Shown here piece after piece: positions 18,130 through 27,907 of a DNA stretch of 64,000 nucleotides; the first letter of the stretch is position 1; each line of letters opens with the position of its first letter. The stretch spans positions 1,570,333 to 1,634,332 of the forward strand of contig NZ_LR812090.1 in the NCBI RefSeq assembly GCF_903772925.1. Reading direction: 5' to 3'. The notes beneath the pieces were generated by a model that saw nothing but the letters and a program-made list of their open reading frames with translations, made no database searches and was not told the origin of the DNA. This DNA is from Alteromonas macleodii. Its GTDB lineage: Bacteria; Pseudomonadota; Gammaproteobacteria; Enterobacterales; Alteromonadaceae. Both the position numbers and the translations under genes were made by a program.

Positions 18130-19695
18130 ATGAATGATGACTTTCTTTTCGCAGAAGACGACGATGAAAATGAAGCGGATGATCTGGGTAGCTGGAAAGT
18201 ACTTATCGTTGATGATGAACCTGAAGTACACGCCGTTACCAAGCTGGCACTAAATGACTTTAGCTTAAATGGTAAAACACTAGAGTTTGTAAGTGCCTAT
18301 AGCGGTGAGGAAGCTAAATATATTTTCGAAACCCACGATGATATAGCAGTTGTGTTACTCGACGTGGTCATGGAAACCGATGATGCCGGCCTTCAAGTGG
18401 CAGACTACATTCGCAACGAACTCGATAATCACTTCACTCGCATAATTTTACGCACCGGCCAGCCCGGCCAAGCACCAGAAAAAGATGTTATCATTAACTA
18501 CGACATCAATGACTATAAATCTAAAACCGAACTAACTGCACAAAAACTATTTACTGTTATTATTGCAGCACTGCGCTCTTATCGCGATATTATTGTTATT
18601 GAAGAAAACAGGCGCGGCCTTGAAAAGATCATTGATGCCTCTGTTGATTTGTTTTCTTCACGTTCTCTCGAAAAATTCATGCAGGGCATCATTCAACAGT
18701 TGGCCTCTATTTTGGGTTGTTCGAAAGATGCCGCCTATATCACTACTGCGGTTGCCACTACATCGCGAACAATCAATACAAACAATAGTCAGTTGGGCAA
18801 AGACGAACTTTATGTGTTTGCAGGAAATGGCGAATATGCCAGTAAAGAAGGCGTGCCGCTAAAAGATGCGATTAGTGCAGAAGAATATGCACTATGTGCA
18901 CAGGCAATGCGCGATAAGCAGATTGTATATGCAGAAGATCACGTTGTGGCTTACTGTAACAGCAAAACTCACGACGGTGCACTTTTGTATTTATCGGGTT
19001 TGCCCAGAAGAATTGGTGATAATGATCGGCATTTGGTGAAACGCTTTTCTGATAGTGTGCAGCTGGCGTTCGATAACGTACTAAAAAGCGTTGATGTTGA
19101 AGCAACGCAGAAAGAAATTATTGAGCGCTTAGGGCGCGCTTTAGAGCATGAATCAAATGCGTCAAATCACCTAACGAGAATGGTTGAAATGGCCCAACTA
19201 TTGGCAGAAAAAGCAGGGCTTGGTGAACAGGACCTTGATACTCTGCGCCTTGCTATACCGCTGCATGATATTGGTACTTCTATTGTACCAAAAGCTATTT
19301 TGAAAAAAACAACGCCTTTAACCGAAGAAGAAGTTTTCAACATACGTCAGCATGCAGAGTTTGGGTATCAAATTTTGCAAGACTCAAACCGCCCAACGGT
19401 TCAGCTTGCCGCCATGTTAGCAAAACAACATCACGAACGTTGGGATGGAACAGGTTATCCCGATGGGCTTAAGGGCGAAGAAATAGATATTAAAAGCCGT
19501 ATTGCCACATTGGTAGATGTGTTTGATGCGCTAATAAACTCACGACCCTACAAGCCCGCGTGGACAGTTGATAAGGTTGAAGCTGTATTAAAAGAGGAAA
19601 GCGGTAAACACTTCGACCCACACTTGGTAGAATGTATGCTAAACGATCTTCCCGCTTTTATAGCAATACAAGCTCAATATCCTGATGCGAAGTGA
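18130..19695 (+). CDS. Response regulator with DUF3369 and HD-GYP domains
   Basis: A 521-residue protein with three parts: a receiver domain (about 22-140) with phospho-acceptor Asp78 in LLDVVM, a DUF3369 middle (about 165-315), and an HD-GYP phosphodiesterase domain (about 340-505) with LHDIG, KQHHERWDGTGYPDG and DVFDAL. HD-GYP domains hydrolyse cyclic-di-GMP, so this is a RpfG-like output protein. The usual HDIGK is HDIGT here, a change at a conserved position. No sensor kinase is adjacent, so its phosphodonor is unknown. The first 20 residues are a very acidic tail. Confidence 0.92.
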   Translation: MNDDFLFAEDDDENEADDLGSWKVLIVDDEPEVHAVTKLALNDFSLNGKTLEFVSAYSGEEAKYIFETHDDIAVVLLDVVMETDDAGLQVADYIRNELDNHFTRIILRTGQPGQAPEKDVIINYDINDYKSKTELTAQKLFTVIIAALRSYRDIIVIEENRRGLEKIIDASVDLFSSRSLEKFMQGIIQQLASILGCSKDAAYITTAVATTSRTINTNNSQLGKDELYVFAGNGEYASKEGVPLKDAISAEEYALCAQAMRDKQIVYAEDHVVAYCNSKTHDGALLYLSGLPRRIGDNDRHLVKRFSDSVQLAFDNVLKSVDVEATQKEIIERLGRALEHESNASNHLTRMVEMAQLLAEKAGLGEQDLDTLRLAIPLHDIGTSIVPKAILKKTTPLTEEEVFNIRQHAEFGYQILQDSNRPTVQLAAMLAKQHHERWDGTGYPDGLKGEEIDIKSRIATLVDVFDALINSRPYKPAWTVDKVEAVLKEESGKHFDPHLVECMLNDLPAFIAIQAQYPDAK

Positions 19696-19764
19696 TGCAT
19701 TTCCCCGTTATTTACGTACTGTAATACGTTACAATAACAGTGTTTAAACGCGCGCTATAAAAAT

Positions 19765-19796
19765 AAGGCAGGTGTAACCAAATGCACCTGCCTTTA
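19765..19796 (+). terminator. Probable terminator after the HD-GYP gene
   Basis: A perfect 10-bp stem, AAGGCAGGTG/CACCTGCCTT, with a 10-nt loop. The T-run is short, so termination may be weak. Confidence 0.6.
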
Positions 19797-19992
19797 AGAT
19801 GACTGCTCGCACTTTAAAATGTGACGCTAGGGCAATCGGATATTGCCAAAGCCCTTATAAAGAAAGGCCTAACCATAGTTGTCTTCTAGAGGGCACTTGC
19901 TTTTCGCTTCAAAGATCAAGCAATGCCCAATTAGCACATGTGTTAGAGTAACGAGCAGCAGGCTCATCATCTAATAAAAACAGGAACACACT

Positions 19993-20364
19993 ATGTACAT
20001 GATGGCAAAACACCTTCATTTAACCGCTGTTGGCTTAAGTATTTTATTCTTTGTCTTTCGGTTTATTTGGAGCCAATTCGACGCCACAGCGTTGAACAAA
20101 AAGTGGGTGAAAATTCTCCCTCATATCATTGATACCGTGCTTTTAGCTACTGCAATTTGGCTGTGTTTTATTCTGTCTCAATATCCGTTCGTTAACGCAT
20201 GGCTCACATTTAAGGTGCTCGGCGTAGTGCTGTACATTGCGTTTGGGTTGTTTGCGCTTAAAAAGGCTAAGACAACGTTAAGCAAGTGGGGCTTCTTCGT
20301 TGCCGCACTGGTGGTCCTAATGGCAACAGCTATGGTTGCAGTGACCAAACAACCTCTTTTTTAA
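19993..20364 (+). CDS. SirB family membrane protein
   Basis: A 123-residue inner-membrane protein with four predicted helices (near residues 8-25, 42-62, 68-88 and 97-117). It matches the SirB2 family (HLHLTAVGLSILFFVFR; LPHIIDTVLLATAIWL), which is often found near kdsA and prmC in gammaproteobacteria, as here. The biochemical role is not established. It sits 20 bp before kdsA and is probably cotranscribed. Confidence 0.85.
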   Translation: MYMMAKHLHLTAVGLSILFFVFRFIWSQFDATALNKKWVKILPHIIDTVLLATAIWLCFILSQYPFVNAWLTFKVLGVVLYIAFGLFALKKAKTTLSKWGFFVAALVVLMATAMVAVTKQPLF

Positions 20365-20381
20365 GATTTAATTGGAAATAG

Positions 20382-21239
<858 letters not shown>

Positions 21240-21251
21240 GCTTATGTTGAT

Positions 21252-21283
21252 GGCGTATGCCGGTGCAAGCACCGGCATGCGTA
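21252..21283. repeat. Long GC-rich palindrome after kdsA
   Basis: ATGCCGGTGC AA GCACCGGCAT is perfect, extended by a few pairs on both sides. There is no T-run on the plus strand, so it may be an mRNA 3'-end stabiliser or a factor-assisted stop between the convergent genes. Confidence 0.6.
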
Positions 21284-21300
21284 TCAGGTGTGTAAGTTGC

Positions 21301-21579
21301 TTATTCCGCTTCAGAAACGGTTACGCGCTCTTCACCTTTCGCCATTGCTAATAGATTTTTGTGAAGCTGAACTTGGATCTCTTCAGCTAAAATTGCTTTT
21401 GATTGCTTCTTAACAACGATGTGAGCATCGTTTTCTGGCAAGACTTCAGCCATTTTTACACTGGTCATTGCCGTGTTGATTAAAGATTGTAGATTGATCT
21501 TTTCTGGTTGTGCGTTAGCATTTGCAGCAGCGCTTGCGAAAGCCATTACAGAAACGCTAGCTAAAAGTAGTTTTTTCAT
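21301..21579 (-). CDS. Small secreted protein of unknown function
   Basis: A 92-residue protein with a clear Sec signal peptide ending around ANANAQ (residues 1-24), so it is periplasmic or secreted. The mature part is a predicted helix-rich chain with charged residues. The ATG at 21579 was preferred over an in-frame GTG two codons earlier because AGGTG lies 5 nt upstream. No family was recognised; upstream is AT-rich sequence shared with the divergent LysR gene. Confidence 0.7.
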   Translation of the reverse strand: MKKLLLASVSVMAFASAAANANAQPEKINLQSLINTAMTSVKMAEVLPENDAHIVVKKQSKAILAEEIQVQLHKNLLAMAKGEERVTVSEAE

Positions 21580-21796
21580 TTTCACACCTAATAAAAATAA
21601 TTAAAAATTTGTTGGCTAATGTTAAAATGTTTAACATTTGGTCGGCATAATTAATTGAAATTAAATGCTCTTTCTTAATTTCGGGTAAATTATAATCAGC
21701 AGGTGGCGAAAAATAAAACGAGTAAAAGTATGGGTTGTCATTAGAAAAACTAATGGATTTGTCATGCTTCGGTCACACTGGATTTGAATACAATAT

Positions 21797-22699
21797 ATGC
21801 ACCGACGTTTACCTCCTCTTAATGCCTTAAAGTCGTTCGAAGCGGCAGCACGCCATTTGAGCTTTACCAAGGCAGCGGACGAATTGTTTGTTACTCAAGC
21901 AGCAGTAAGTCATCAAATAAAAGCCCTTGAAGATTTCTTATCTATGAAGCTGTTTCTAAGAAGAAACAGAACCTTGCTTCTGACCGAGGAGGGACAGGCC
22001 TATTTCTTAGAGTTAAAAGATATCTTTAAAAACTTACAGGACGCGACAGAAAGATTGCTTGCGAAGGGCAGTAAAGGTGCCATTACAGTCGCCATGCCGC
22101 CTAGCTTTGCGAGCCAATGGTTGGTACCCCGTATTCATAAGTTTAGTTTGGCTCACCCTGATATTGACGTGCGCATAAAAGCGGTAGACTTCGATGAGGG
22201 CTTCTTAGAAGACGATGTGGACGTTGGAATATATTACGGTAAGGGGCGTTGGGCTGGTCTGCAGGCTGATCAGCTGCACAGAGAGTTTCTAACGCCGCTA
22301 TGTTCACCCATGCTTTTTCAAGGGCCTAAGCCTCTTTCTAGCTTGTCTGACTTAAGACACCATGTGTTACTTCACGATTTAAGCCGAACCGCGTGGAAAA
22401 ACTGGCTAAAACACGTTGGCGTTGTTGGCGTGAATGTAAATCATGGCCCGGTTTTTAGCCATTCTATGTTGGTATTGCAAGCGGCTGCGCTAGGTCAAGG
22501 TATCGCGTTGGGTAACACCATACTCGCTAGGCCAGAAATTGAAGCAGGTCGCCTTGTGATGCCGTTTGAAGAACGGGTAGAGAGTCGCGACGCATTTTAT
22601 TTGGTTTGTGAGGAATCACAGGCTGAATTAGGAAAAATTGCAGCGTTTAGAGACTGGATCTTAGCGCTGGTTGAAGCTGAACAAGAGGATTTGTTGTAG
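21797..22699 (+). CDS. LysR-family transcriptional regulator, GcvA-like
   Basis: A 300-residue regulator with an N-terminal winged helix (PPLNALKSFEAAARHLSFT, helix-turn-helix about residues 20-45: AADELFVTQAAVSHQIKALE) and a type-2 periplasmic-binding effector domain. The start motif and the gene order with ygdD and rlmM match gcvA of E. coli, which controls glycine cleavage genes in response to glycine. No gcvTHP genes are in the window, so target assignment is inference from synteny. Confidence 0.85.
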   Translation: MHRRLPPLNALKSFEAAARHLSFTKAADELFVTQAAVSHQIKALEDFLSMKLFLRRNRTLLLTEEGQAYFLELKDIFKNLQDATERLLAKGSKGAITVAMPPSFASQWLVPRIHKFSLAHPDIDVRIKAVDFDEGFLEDDVDVGIYYGKGRWAGLQADQLHREFLTPLCSPMLFQGPKPLSSLSDLRHHVLLHDLSRTAWKNWLKHVGVVGVNVNHGPVFSHSMLVLQAAALGQGIALGNTILARPEIEAGRLVMPFEERVESRDAFYLVCEESQAELGKIAAFRDWILALVEAEQEDLL

Positions 22700-22700
22700 T

Positions 22701-23420
22701 ATGGCTAAAATAGAAGGAGCCAATTTACAAACCAATACAGAAGCTAGCACAAAGGATGTTGCTTTTGATATGGAAGTGCACGTAGCCAAAGCGCCTGTCG
22801 CATGCTTAATACTTGGGCACGGCGCTGGTGCGGGTAAAGAGCATGAGTTCATGCAAGACATGGCAAACGAACTTGTTGCAAAGGGCATATCTACGGTGCT
22901 TTTCAATTTTCCTTATATGCAAACCATTAAGTCTACTGGTAAGCGCAGACCTCCTGATAAAGCCGATAAACTCATGTCACACTTTGCTGCGGTAATTGAG
23001 TCCTGTAGCAAAGATAACAGTGCCCTGCATAACTTACCCGTCTTCATTGGCGGGAAGTCCATGGGCGGGCGTATGGCCACCATGGTGTATGAAGGTATTA
23101 GCAACGTAAAAGGCGCGATAGCGCTGGGCTATCCATTTCACCCACCGGGTAAGCCGGAGAAAACCCGCACAGAACACTTGCTAACAGCGGCAAAACCTCT
23201 GCTTATCATCCAAGGGGAAAGAGATACCTTTGGTACTAAAAATGAGATTGAAAGTGGTGAAGAGAACTACGCGCTATCCTCAATTATTGAATGCGTATTT
23301 TTAGAGGACGGTGACCACAGCTTCAAACCTCGAAAGGCTAGCGGTAAAACCCAACAAGAGCATATTGTTAAAGCTGCTGATTTGACCGCGGCGTTTATAA
23401 CCCGCAATCTGTCTAGTTGA
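22701..23420 (+). CDS. Alpha/beta hydrolase family protein (TEX30/KANL3-like)
   Basis: A 239-residue cytoplasmic hydrolase-fold protein. The catalytic triad is visible: Ser in GGKSMGGRMA, Asp in QGERDTFG, His in EDGDHSFKP; the oxyanion segment is LGHGAGAGKEHEF. Members of this family have no settled substrate. The start was placed at the ATG at 22701, just after the stop of the LysR gene; an in-frame upstream ATG would overlap that gene by 29 bp. It is inserted between the gcvA-like gene and ygdD. Confidence 0.82.
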   Translation: MAKIEGANLQTNTEASTKDVAFDMEVHVAKAPVACLILGHGAGAGKEHEFMQDMANELVAKGISTVLFNFPYMQTIKSTGKRRPPDKADKLMSHFAAVIESCSKDNSALHNLPVFIGGKSMGGRMATMVYEGISNVKGAIALGYPFHPPGKPEKTRTEHLLTAAKPLLIIQGERDTFGTKNEIESGEENYALSSIIECVFLEDGDHSFKPRKASGKTQQEHIVKAADLTAAFITRNLSS

Positions 23421-23462
23421 TATTCAAAACAACATTTTAAATGAAAGCGAACGATTAAATTA

Positions 23463-23975
23463 ATGAGTAACAAAAAACTTGGGTTGGCTAGCCTCGCTAA
23501 ACCTTATCTTGTAATTGGAGCTGCACTTGCAGGCTTAGCGGTTGTTCTAGGGGCGTTTGGCGCACATGGTTTAAAAAGTGTATTAAATACACAGCAACTC
23601 AACACATTTGAAATAGGCGTGCGCTATCAAATGTATCATTCAATAGCCTTGTTGCTATTGCCCGCTTTGTCTGCTTACGTCTCATCGAAATGGGTTAACC
23701 GTGCGGCATTTTGTTTTGTTACCGGTACGGTATTGTTTAGCGGAAGTTTATACGCGCTCGCCATCAGTGGTATTAAATGGTTTGGTCCAGTTACCCCATT
23801 GGGCGGCCTATTCTTTATCGCTGGGTGGACTTTATTAATGATTGGTTTGCTTGTGGGAAGGTCTAAAGAGAACGAAAGGGTACAGCAAAACTTATCTGAT
23901 TTAGATCGGACAAATGCTAAACACATGGCGCAAGCCGAAATAACGGACAAAAACAGAGGAGCAGGTAATGTCTAA
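23463..23975 (+). CDS. ygdD: DUF423 family membrane protein YgdD
   Basis: A 170-residue protein with four hydrophobic helices. LGAFGAHGLKSVL and VRYQMYHSIALLL are the DUF423 signature. In E. coli ygdD lies between gcvA and rlmM, and the same order holds here. About 40 residues of charged tail extend the usual 130-residue family length. It overlaps rlmM by 8 bp. Function is unknown. Confidence 0.88.
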   Translation: MSNKKLGLASLAKPYLVIGAALAGLAVVLGAFGAHGLKSVLNTQQLNTFEIGVRYQMYHSIALLLLPALSAYVSSKWVNRAAFCFVTGTVLFSGSLYALAISGIKWFGPVTPLGGLFFIAGWTLLMIGLLVGRSKENERVQQNLSDLDRTNAKHMAQAEITDKNRGAGNV

Positions 23976-25065
23976 TGCTAGTATTTTAGGCTATTGCCGA
24001 CCGGGGTATGAAAATGACACGGCTAACGAACTTACATCTCGATACGGTGAAGCTCAGTGTTACGGCTACCCAGTGTCAAAGAAAAATAGTGGCTTTGTGC
24101 ACTACCATTTATATGATGCCGCGCAATTAGAGCAAACCATTACCCAGTTTGCTGTTCACGACAGTATCTTTCCTCGCCAGCTAGTGGCTGTTTTTGTCAC
24201 GTTAACTGAAGTGGAAAAAGAAGATAGAGTGGGGCAGGTACTTGAAGCACTAAAAGAAGTAGAAAAACCGTTTTCTATTTTTGGTGCCATCGACGTGGAG
24301 TACCCTGATACCGAGGATGGGAAAACCCTCGCTAAGTTTTGCCGTAAGTTTACCGTACCTCTTCGCCAAGCGTTAAGAAAGGCGGGGTGGCTCACTGCAA
24401 AAGAAAATTTAGGTAAACCTAAGCTGCATATTTTTTTTGAGTCGTTTGAAATTTGTCATATTGGCTATACATTACCTAGCCACGCAAGTCGTGATCATCT
24501 CGGTATCTGCCGATTGAAATTTCCGAGTGATGCGCCTAGCCGGTCTACGCTTAAACTCGAAGATGCACTTGTAAACATGCTGAGTGACAAACAGCAAACG
24601 AAAGTACTTCGAAGCGGTGGTCGTGCGGTTGACTTAGGGGCGTGCCCTGGCGGCTGGACCTATCAACTGGTGAAACGCGGCATGTATGTGGAAGCTATCG
24701 ACAATGGACTTGTAGCCGATAGTTTAATGAGTACTGGGTTGGTTGAACATCACGCAGCAGACGGGTTTACTTATCGACCACAATTTGGTCGCGTCGATCT
24801 GCTTGTCTGTGATATGATAGAACAACCCGATAGAGTAGCGAAATTGATGGGGGATTGGCTGGTCAAGCACTGGGCGACCCACGCCATTTTTAACTTAAAG
24901 CTACCTATGAAACAACGCTATGAAACTGTAGTCGAAGCCATGGCGTTGCTAAATAGCCGTTTAAATGCCTTAGATGATGCATTCGCGGTTAAGGTTAGGC
25001 ATCTCTACCACGACAGAGATGAAGTTACAGTAACAATTGTTCGCACTTCAGCTGATGAGGTGTGA
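23968..25065 (+). CDS. rlmM: 23S rRNA (cytidine2498-2'-O)-methyltransferase RlmM
   Basis: A 365-residue enzyme with an N-terminal THUMP-like region and a C-terminal Rossmann methyltransferase domain. The SAM site is VDLGACPGGWTYQLVKRG, followed by DLLVCDMIEQP and the NLKLPMKQRY segment holding the catalytic Lys. It methylates C2498 in the peptidyl-transferase region of 23S rRNA. Translationally coupled to ygdD by an 8-bp overlap. Confidence 0.96.
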   Translation: MSNASILGYCRPGYENDTANELTSRYGEAQCYGYPVSKKNSGFVHYHLYDAAQLEQTITQFAVHDSIFPRQLVAVFVTLTEVEKEDRVGQVLEALKEVEKPFSIFGAIDVEYPDTEDGKTLAKFCRKFTVPLRQALRKAGWLTAKENLGKPKLHIFFESFEICHIGYTLPSHASRDHLGICRLKFPSDAPSRSTLKLEDALVNMLSDKQQTKVLRSGGRAVDLGACPGGWTYQLVKRGMYVEAIDNGLVADSLMSTGLVEHHAADGFTYRPQFGRVDLLVCDMIEQPDRVAKLMGDWLVKHWATHAIFNLKLPMKQRYETVVEAMALLNSRLNALDDAFAVKVRHLYHDRDEVTVTIVRTSADEV

Positions 25066-25248
25066 TTTTGTTATTTTTCAAAAAAGTGTCATAACATGTT
25101 AAGTTGTTGATACTTATAGAAAAGAATTGATGCTGGCGCGGATTTTGGCAAGCGAATTTTAGGTTTATGCTAAAAAAGGTGTAAATCTGGTATAGAAATC
25201 CTTTATAATCCAGCCGTTTTTTTACTCTGAACCAATGAAAGTGAACTA

Positions 25249-27336
25249 ATGTCAGACTTATCTTTATACAGAAACATTGGTATTTTCGCCCACGTAGACG
25301 CGGGTAAAACTACCACAACAGAACGTATCTTGAAGCTTACTGGTAAAATCCATAAAACTGGTGAGGTTCACGATGGTGAATCAACAACTGACTTCATGGA
25401 GCAGGAAGCTGAGCGTGGTATTACCATCCAGTCAGCGGCAACAACCTGTTTCTGGAAAGATCATCGCATGAACATCATCGATACTCCGGGACACGTTGAC
25501 TTTACAGTTGAAGTATATCGTTCACTTAAAGTACTAGACGGCGGTATCGGTGTATTCTGTGGTTCTGGCGGTGTTGAGCCTCAGTCAGAAACTAACTGGC
25601 GCTATGCTAACGAATCTGGCGTTGCACGCTGTATCTTCGTTAACAAGCTAGACCGTATGGGTGCAGACTTCTACCGTGTTGTTGGCCAAGTTAAGAAAGT
25701 TCTTGCTGCTAACCCACTAGTAATGACGCTTCCAATCGGTATCGAAGACGACTTCAAAGGCGTTGTTAACCTTCTAGACATGAAAGCGTACATCTGGGAT
25801 GACTCAGGCCTACCTGAGAACTACGAAGTAGTAGATATCCCAGAAGATATGGTTGAGAAAGCAAACGAATACCGTGAGCAACTAATCGAGACTGCTGTTG
25901 AGCAAGACGACGACCTAATGATGGCTTACATGGATGGCGAAGAGCCGTCTCTAGAAGACATCAAGCGTTGTATCCGTAAGGGTACTCGTGACCTAGCGTT
26001 CTTCCCAACATACTGTGGTTCTGCATTTAAGAACAAAGGTATTCAGCTAGTTCTTGACGCGGTTATCGATTTCCTACCTTCTCCAACAGAAGTAGACCCA
26101 CAGCCTCTTACAGACGAAGAGACTGGTGAACCTACTGGTGAAGTAGCAACAGTATCTGTTGACGAGCCGTTCCGTGCGCTTGCGTTCAAAATCATGGACG
26201 ACCGTTTTGGTGCGCTTACGTTTATCCGTATTTACTCTGGTGTACTTAACAAGGGTGACACTATCCTTAACAGTGCTACAGGTAAAACTGAGCGTATCGG
26301 CCGTATGGTTGAGATGCACGCTGATGAGCGTACTGAACTTACTTCTGCACAAGCAGGTGACATCCTAGCTGTTGTAGGTATGAAGAACGTTCAAACTGGT
26401 CACACGCTTTGTGATCCTAAAAACGCTTGTACACTAGAGCCAATGATCTTCCCTGAGCCAGTAATCTCGATTGCTGTTAAGCCAAAAGACAAAGGCGCTA
26501 ACGAAAAGATGTCTATCGCTATCGGTAAACTAGTAGCAGAAGATCCATCTTTCCAAGTTGAAACTGACGAAGATTCAGGCGAAACCATCCTTAAAGGTAT
26601 GGGTGAACTTCACCTTGATATCAAAGTAGACATCTTGAAGCGTACTTACGGCGTTGAGCTAGAAGTTGGTCAGCCACAGGTTGCATACCGTGAAACTATC
26701 ACGCTACCTGTTGAAGACAGCTACACGCACAAGAAGCAGTCTGGTGGTTCTGGTCAGTTTGGTAAGATTGATTACCGCATCAAGCCAGGCGAAACTAACT
26801 CTGGCTTCAAGTTCACATCTACTGTTGTGGGCGGTAACGTACCTAAAGAATTCTTCCCTGCAATCGAAAAAGGTTTCGCAGGTATGATGGAAGTAGGTCC
26901 TCTAGCTGGTTACCCAGTACTAGACGTTGAAGTTGAGCTATACGACGGTGGTTTCCACGCAGTTGACTCATCAGCAATCGCGTTCGAAATTGCAGCTAAA
27001 GGTGCATTCCGTCAGTCAATGCCAAAAGCAGGTCCTCAAATTCTTGAGCCTGTGATGAAAGTTGACGTATTCAGCCCAGAAGACAACGTTGGTGACGTAA
27101 TCGGTGACCTTAACCGTCGTCGTGGTATGATCAAAGACCAAGAAGCTGGCGCTACTGGCGTTCGCATCAAAGCAGATGTACCTCTATCTGAGATGTTTGG
27201 TTACATCGGTCACCTACGTACTATTACATCTGGTCGTGGTCAGTTCTCTATGGAATTCAGCCACTACTCAGCATGTCCTCAGAACGTAGCTGACAAAGTA
27301 ATTGAAGAAGCGAAAGCACGTAAAGACGCTAAGTAA
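25249..27336 (+). CDS. fusA: Translation elongation factor G
   Basis: A 695-residue GTPase with the EF-G five-domain layout. G motifs are [15 protein letters not shown] (G1), DTPGHVDF (G3) and [10 protein letters not shown] (G4). It is monocistronic, away from the rpsL-rpsG-tufA operon, so it is probably a second EF-G paralogue like those in Vibrio and Pseudomonas; I cannot see whether another copy exists. Codon use is strongly biased (CGT, GGT, GTT, ATC, CTA), more than in neighbouring genes, pointing to high expression. A 183-bp AT-rich leader precedes it and a strong terminator follows. Confidence 0.93.
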   Translation: MSDLSLYRNIGIFAHVDAGKTTTTERILKLTGKIHKTGEVHDGESTTDFMEQEAERGITIQSAATTCFWKDHRMNIIDTPGHVDFTVEVYRSLKVLDGGIGVFCGSGGVEPQSETNWRYANESGVARCIFVNKLDRMGADFYRVVGQVKKVLAANPLVMTLPIGIEDDFKGVVNLLDMKAYIWDDSGLPENYEVVDIPEDMVEKANEYREQLIETAVEQDDDLMMAYMDGEEPSLEDIKRCIRKGTRDLAFFPTYCGSAFKNKGIQLVLDAVIDFLPSPTEVDPQPLTDEETGEPTGEVATVSVDEPFRALAFKIMDDRFGALTFIRIYSGVLNKGDTILNSATGKTERIGRMVEMHADERTELTSAQAGDILAVVGMKNVQTGHTLCDPKNACTLEPMIFPEPVISIAVKPKDKGANEKMSIAIGKLVAEDPSFQVETDEDSGETILKGMGELHLDIKVDILKRTYGVELEVGQPQVAYRETITLPVEDSYTHKKQSGGSGQFGKIDYRIKPGETNSGFKFTSTVVGGNVPKEFFPAIEKGFAGMMEVGPLAGYPVLDVEVELYDGGFHAVDSSAIAFEIAAKGAFRQSMPKAGPQILEPVMKVDVFSPEDNVGDVIGDLNRRRGMIKDQEAGATGVRIKADVPLSEMFGYIGHLRTITSGRGQFSMEFSHYSACPQNVADKVIEEAKARKDAK

Positions 27337-27350
27337 TTAGCCTTTGCGAA

Positions 27351-27376
27351 CGTTAGCTAACTTGTGTTAGCTAACG
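27351..27376. repeat. Perfect 11-bp inverted repeat after fusA
   Basis: CGTTAGCTAAC, a 4-nt TTGT loop, and GTTAGCTAACG. It precedes the terminator by about 15 bp and is not itself followed by T residues. It may protect the 3' end of the EF-G mRNA. Confidence 0.6.
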
Positions 27377-27391
27377 CTTCAAAAAAATACC

Positions 27392-27420
27392 AAAAAGCCG
27401 GTCATTCGACCGGCTTTTTT
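27392..27420. terminator. Bidirectional intrinsic terminator
   Basis: AAAAAGCCGGTC and GACCGGCTTTTTT form the stem with a 4-nt loop. It lies between convergent fusA and cynS. Confidence 0.92.
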
Positions 27421-27439
27421 ATGCCTAAAGCACTGGGCT

Positions 27440-27889
27440 TTAGTACATTTTGTATGGTAAAAACTTCCCTGACATAACTACGCTCACGCGGTCGCCTTTA
27501 GGGTCGTTCTCACGCTGTAAATCCATTGAGAAATCAATCGCGCTCATAATACCGTCGCCAAACTCTTCATGGATAAGTTCTTTTAAGGTAGTGCCATATA
27601 CATTTACGAGTTCATACCAGCGATAAATAAGCGGGTCGGTAGGCACTTCTGTGGGTAATGAGCCTTTATAAGGTACGATTTGAAGCCAAGCAATGGCTTC
27701 GTCGGTAAGTTCAAGTAATTCGCCTACCGCTTCTGCTTGTTGCTTTGTCATGGCCATCTGGCCTAAGCAAGCGGCAGTACTCCACTCTTTAGACTGACCT
27801 ACAACCTCAGCAATTTGGCTCCACTTTATGCCTTTTAGAATTTTGGCTGATTGGATCATGTCGGTAACTTGTGTTCTTGATGTAATCAT
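27440..27889 (-). CDS. cynS: Cyanate hydratase (cyanase)
   Basis: A 149-residue enzyme that converts cyanate and bicarbonate to ammonia and CO2 through carbamate. The catalytic residues align with E. coli Arg96, Glu99 and Ser122 as Arg90 (LIYRWYE), Glu93 and Ser116 (GIMSAIDF). The N-terminal helix-turn-helix-like domain is complete and the length is typical. GAGGAAA precedes the ATG. It starts 18 bp after the kinase/phosphatase gene and is the last gene of the operon. It supplies ammonium from cyanate, fitting the nitrogen-type promoter upstream of the first gene. Confidence 0.97.
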   Translation of the reverse strand: MITSRTQVTDMIQSAKILKGIKWSQIAEVVGQSKEWSTAACLGQMAMTKQQAEAVGELLELTDEAIAWLQIVPYKGSLPTEVPTDPLIYRWYELVNVYGTTLKELIHEEFGDGIMSAIDFSMDLQRENDPKGDRVSVVMSGKFLPYKMY

Positions 27890-27907
27890 TAGTATTTCCT
27901 CAACAGG

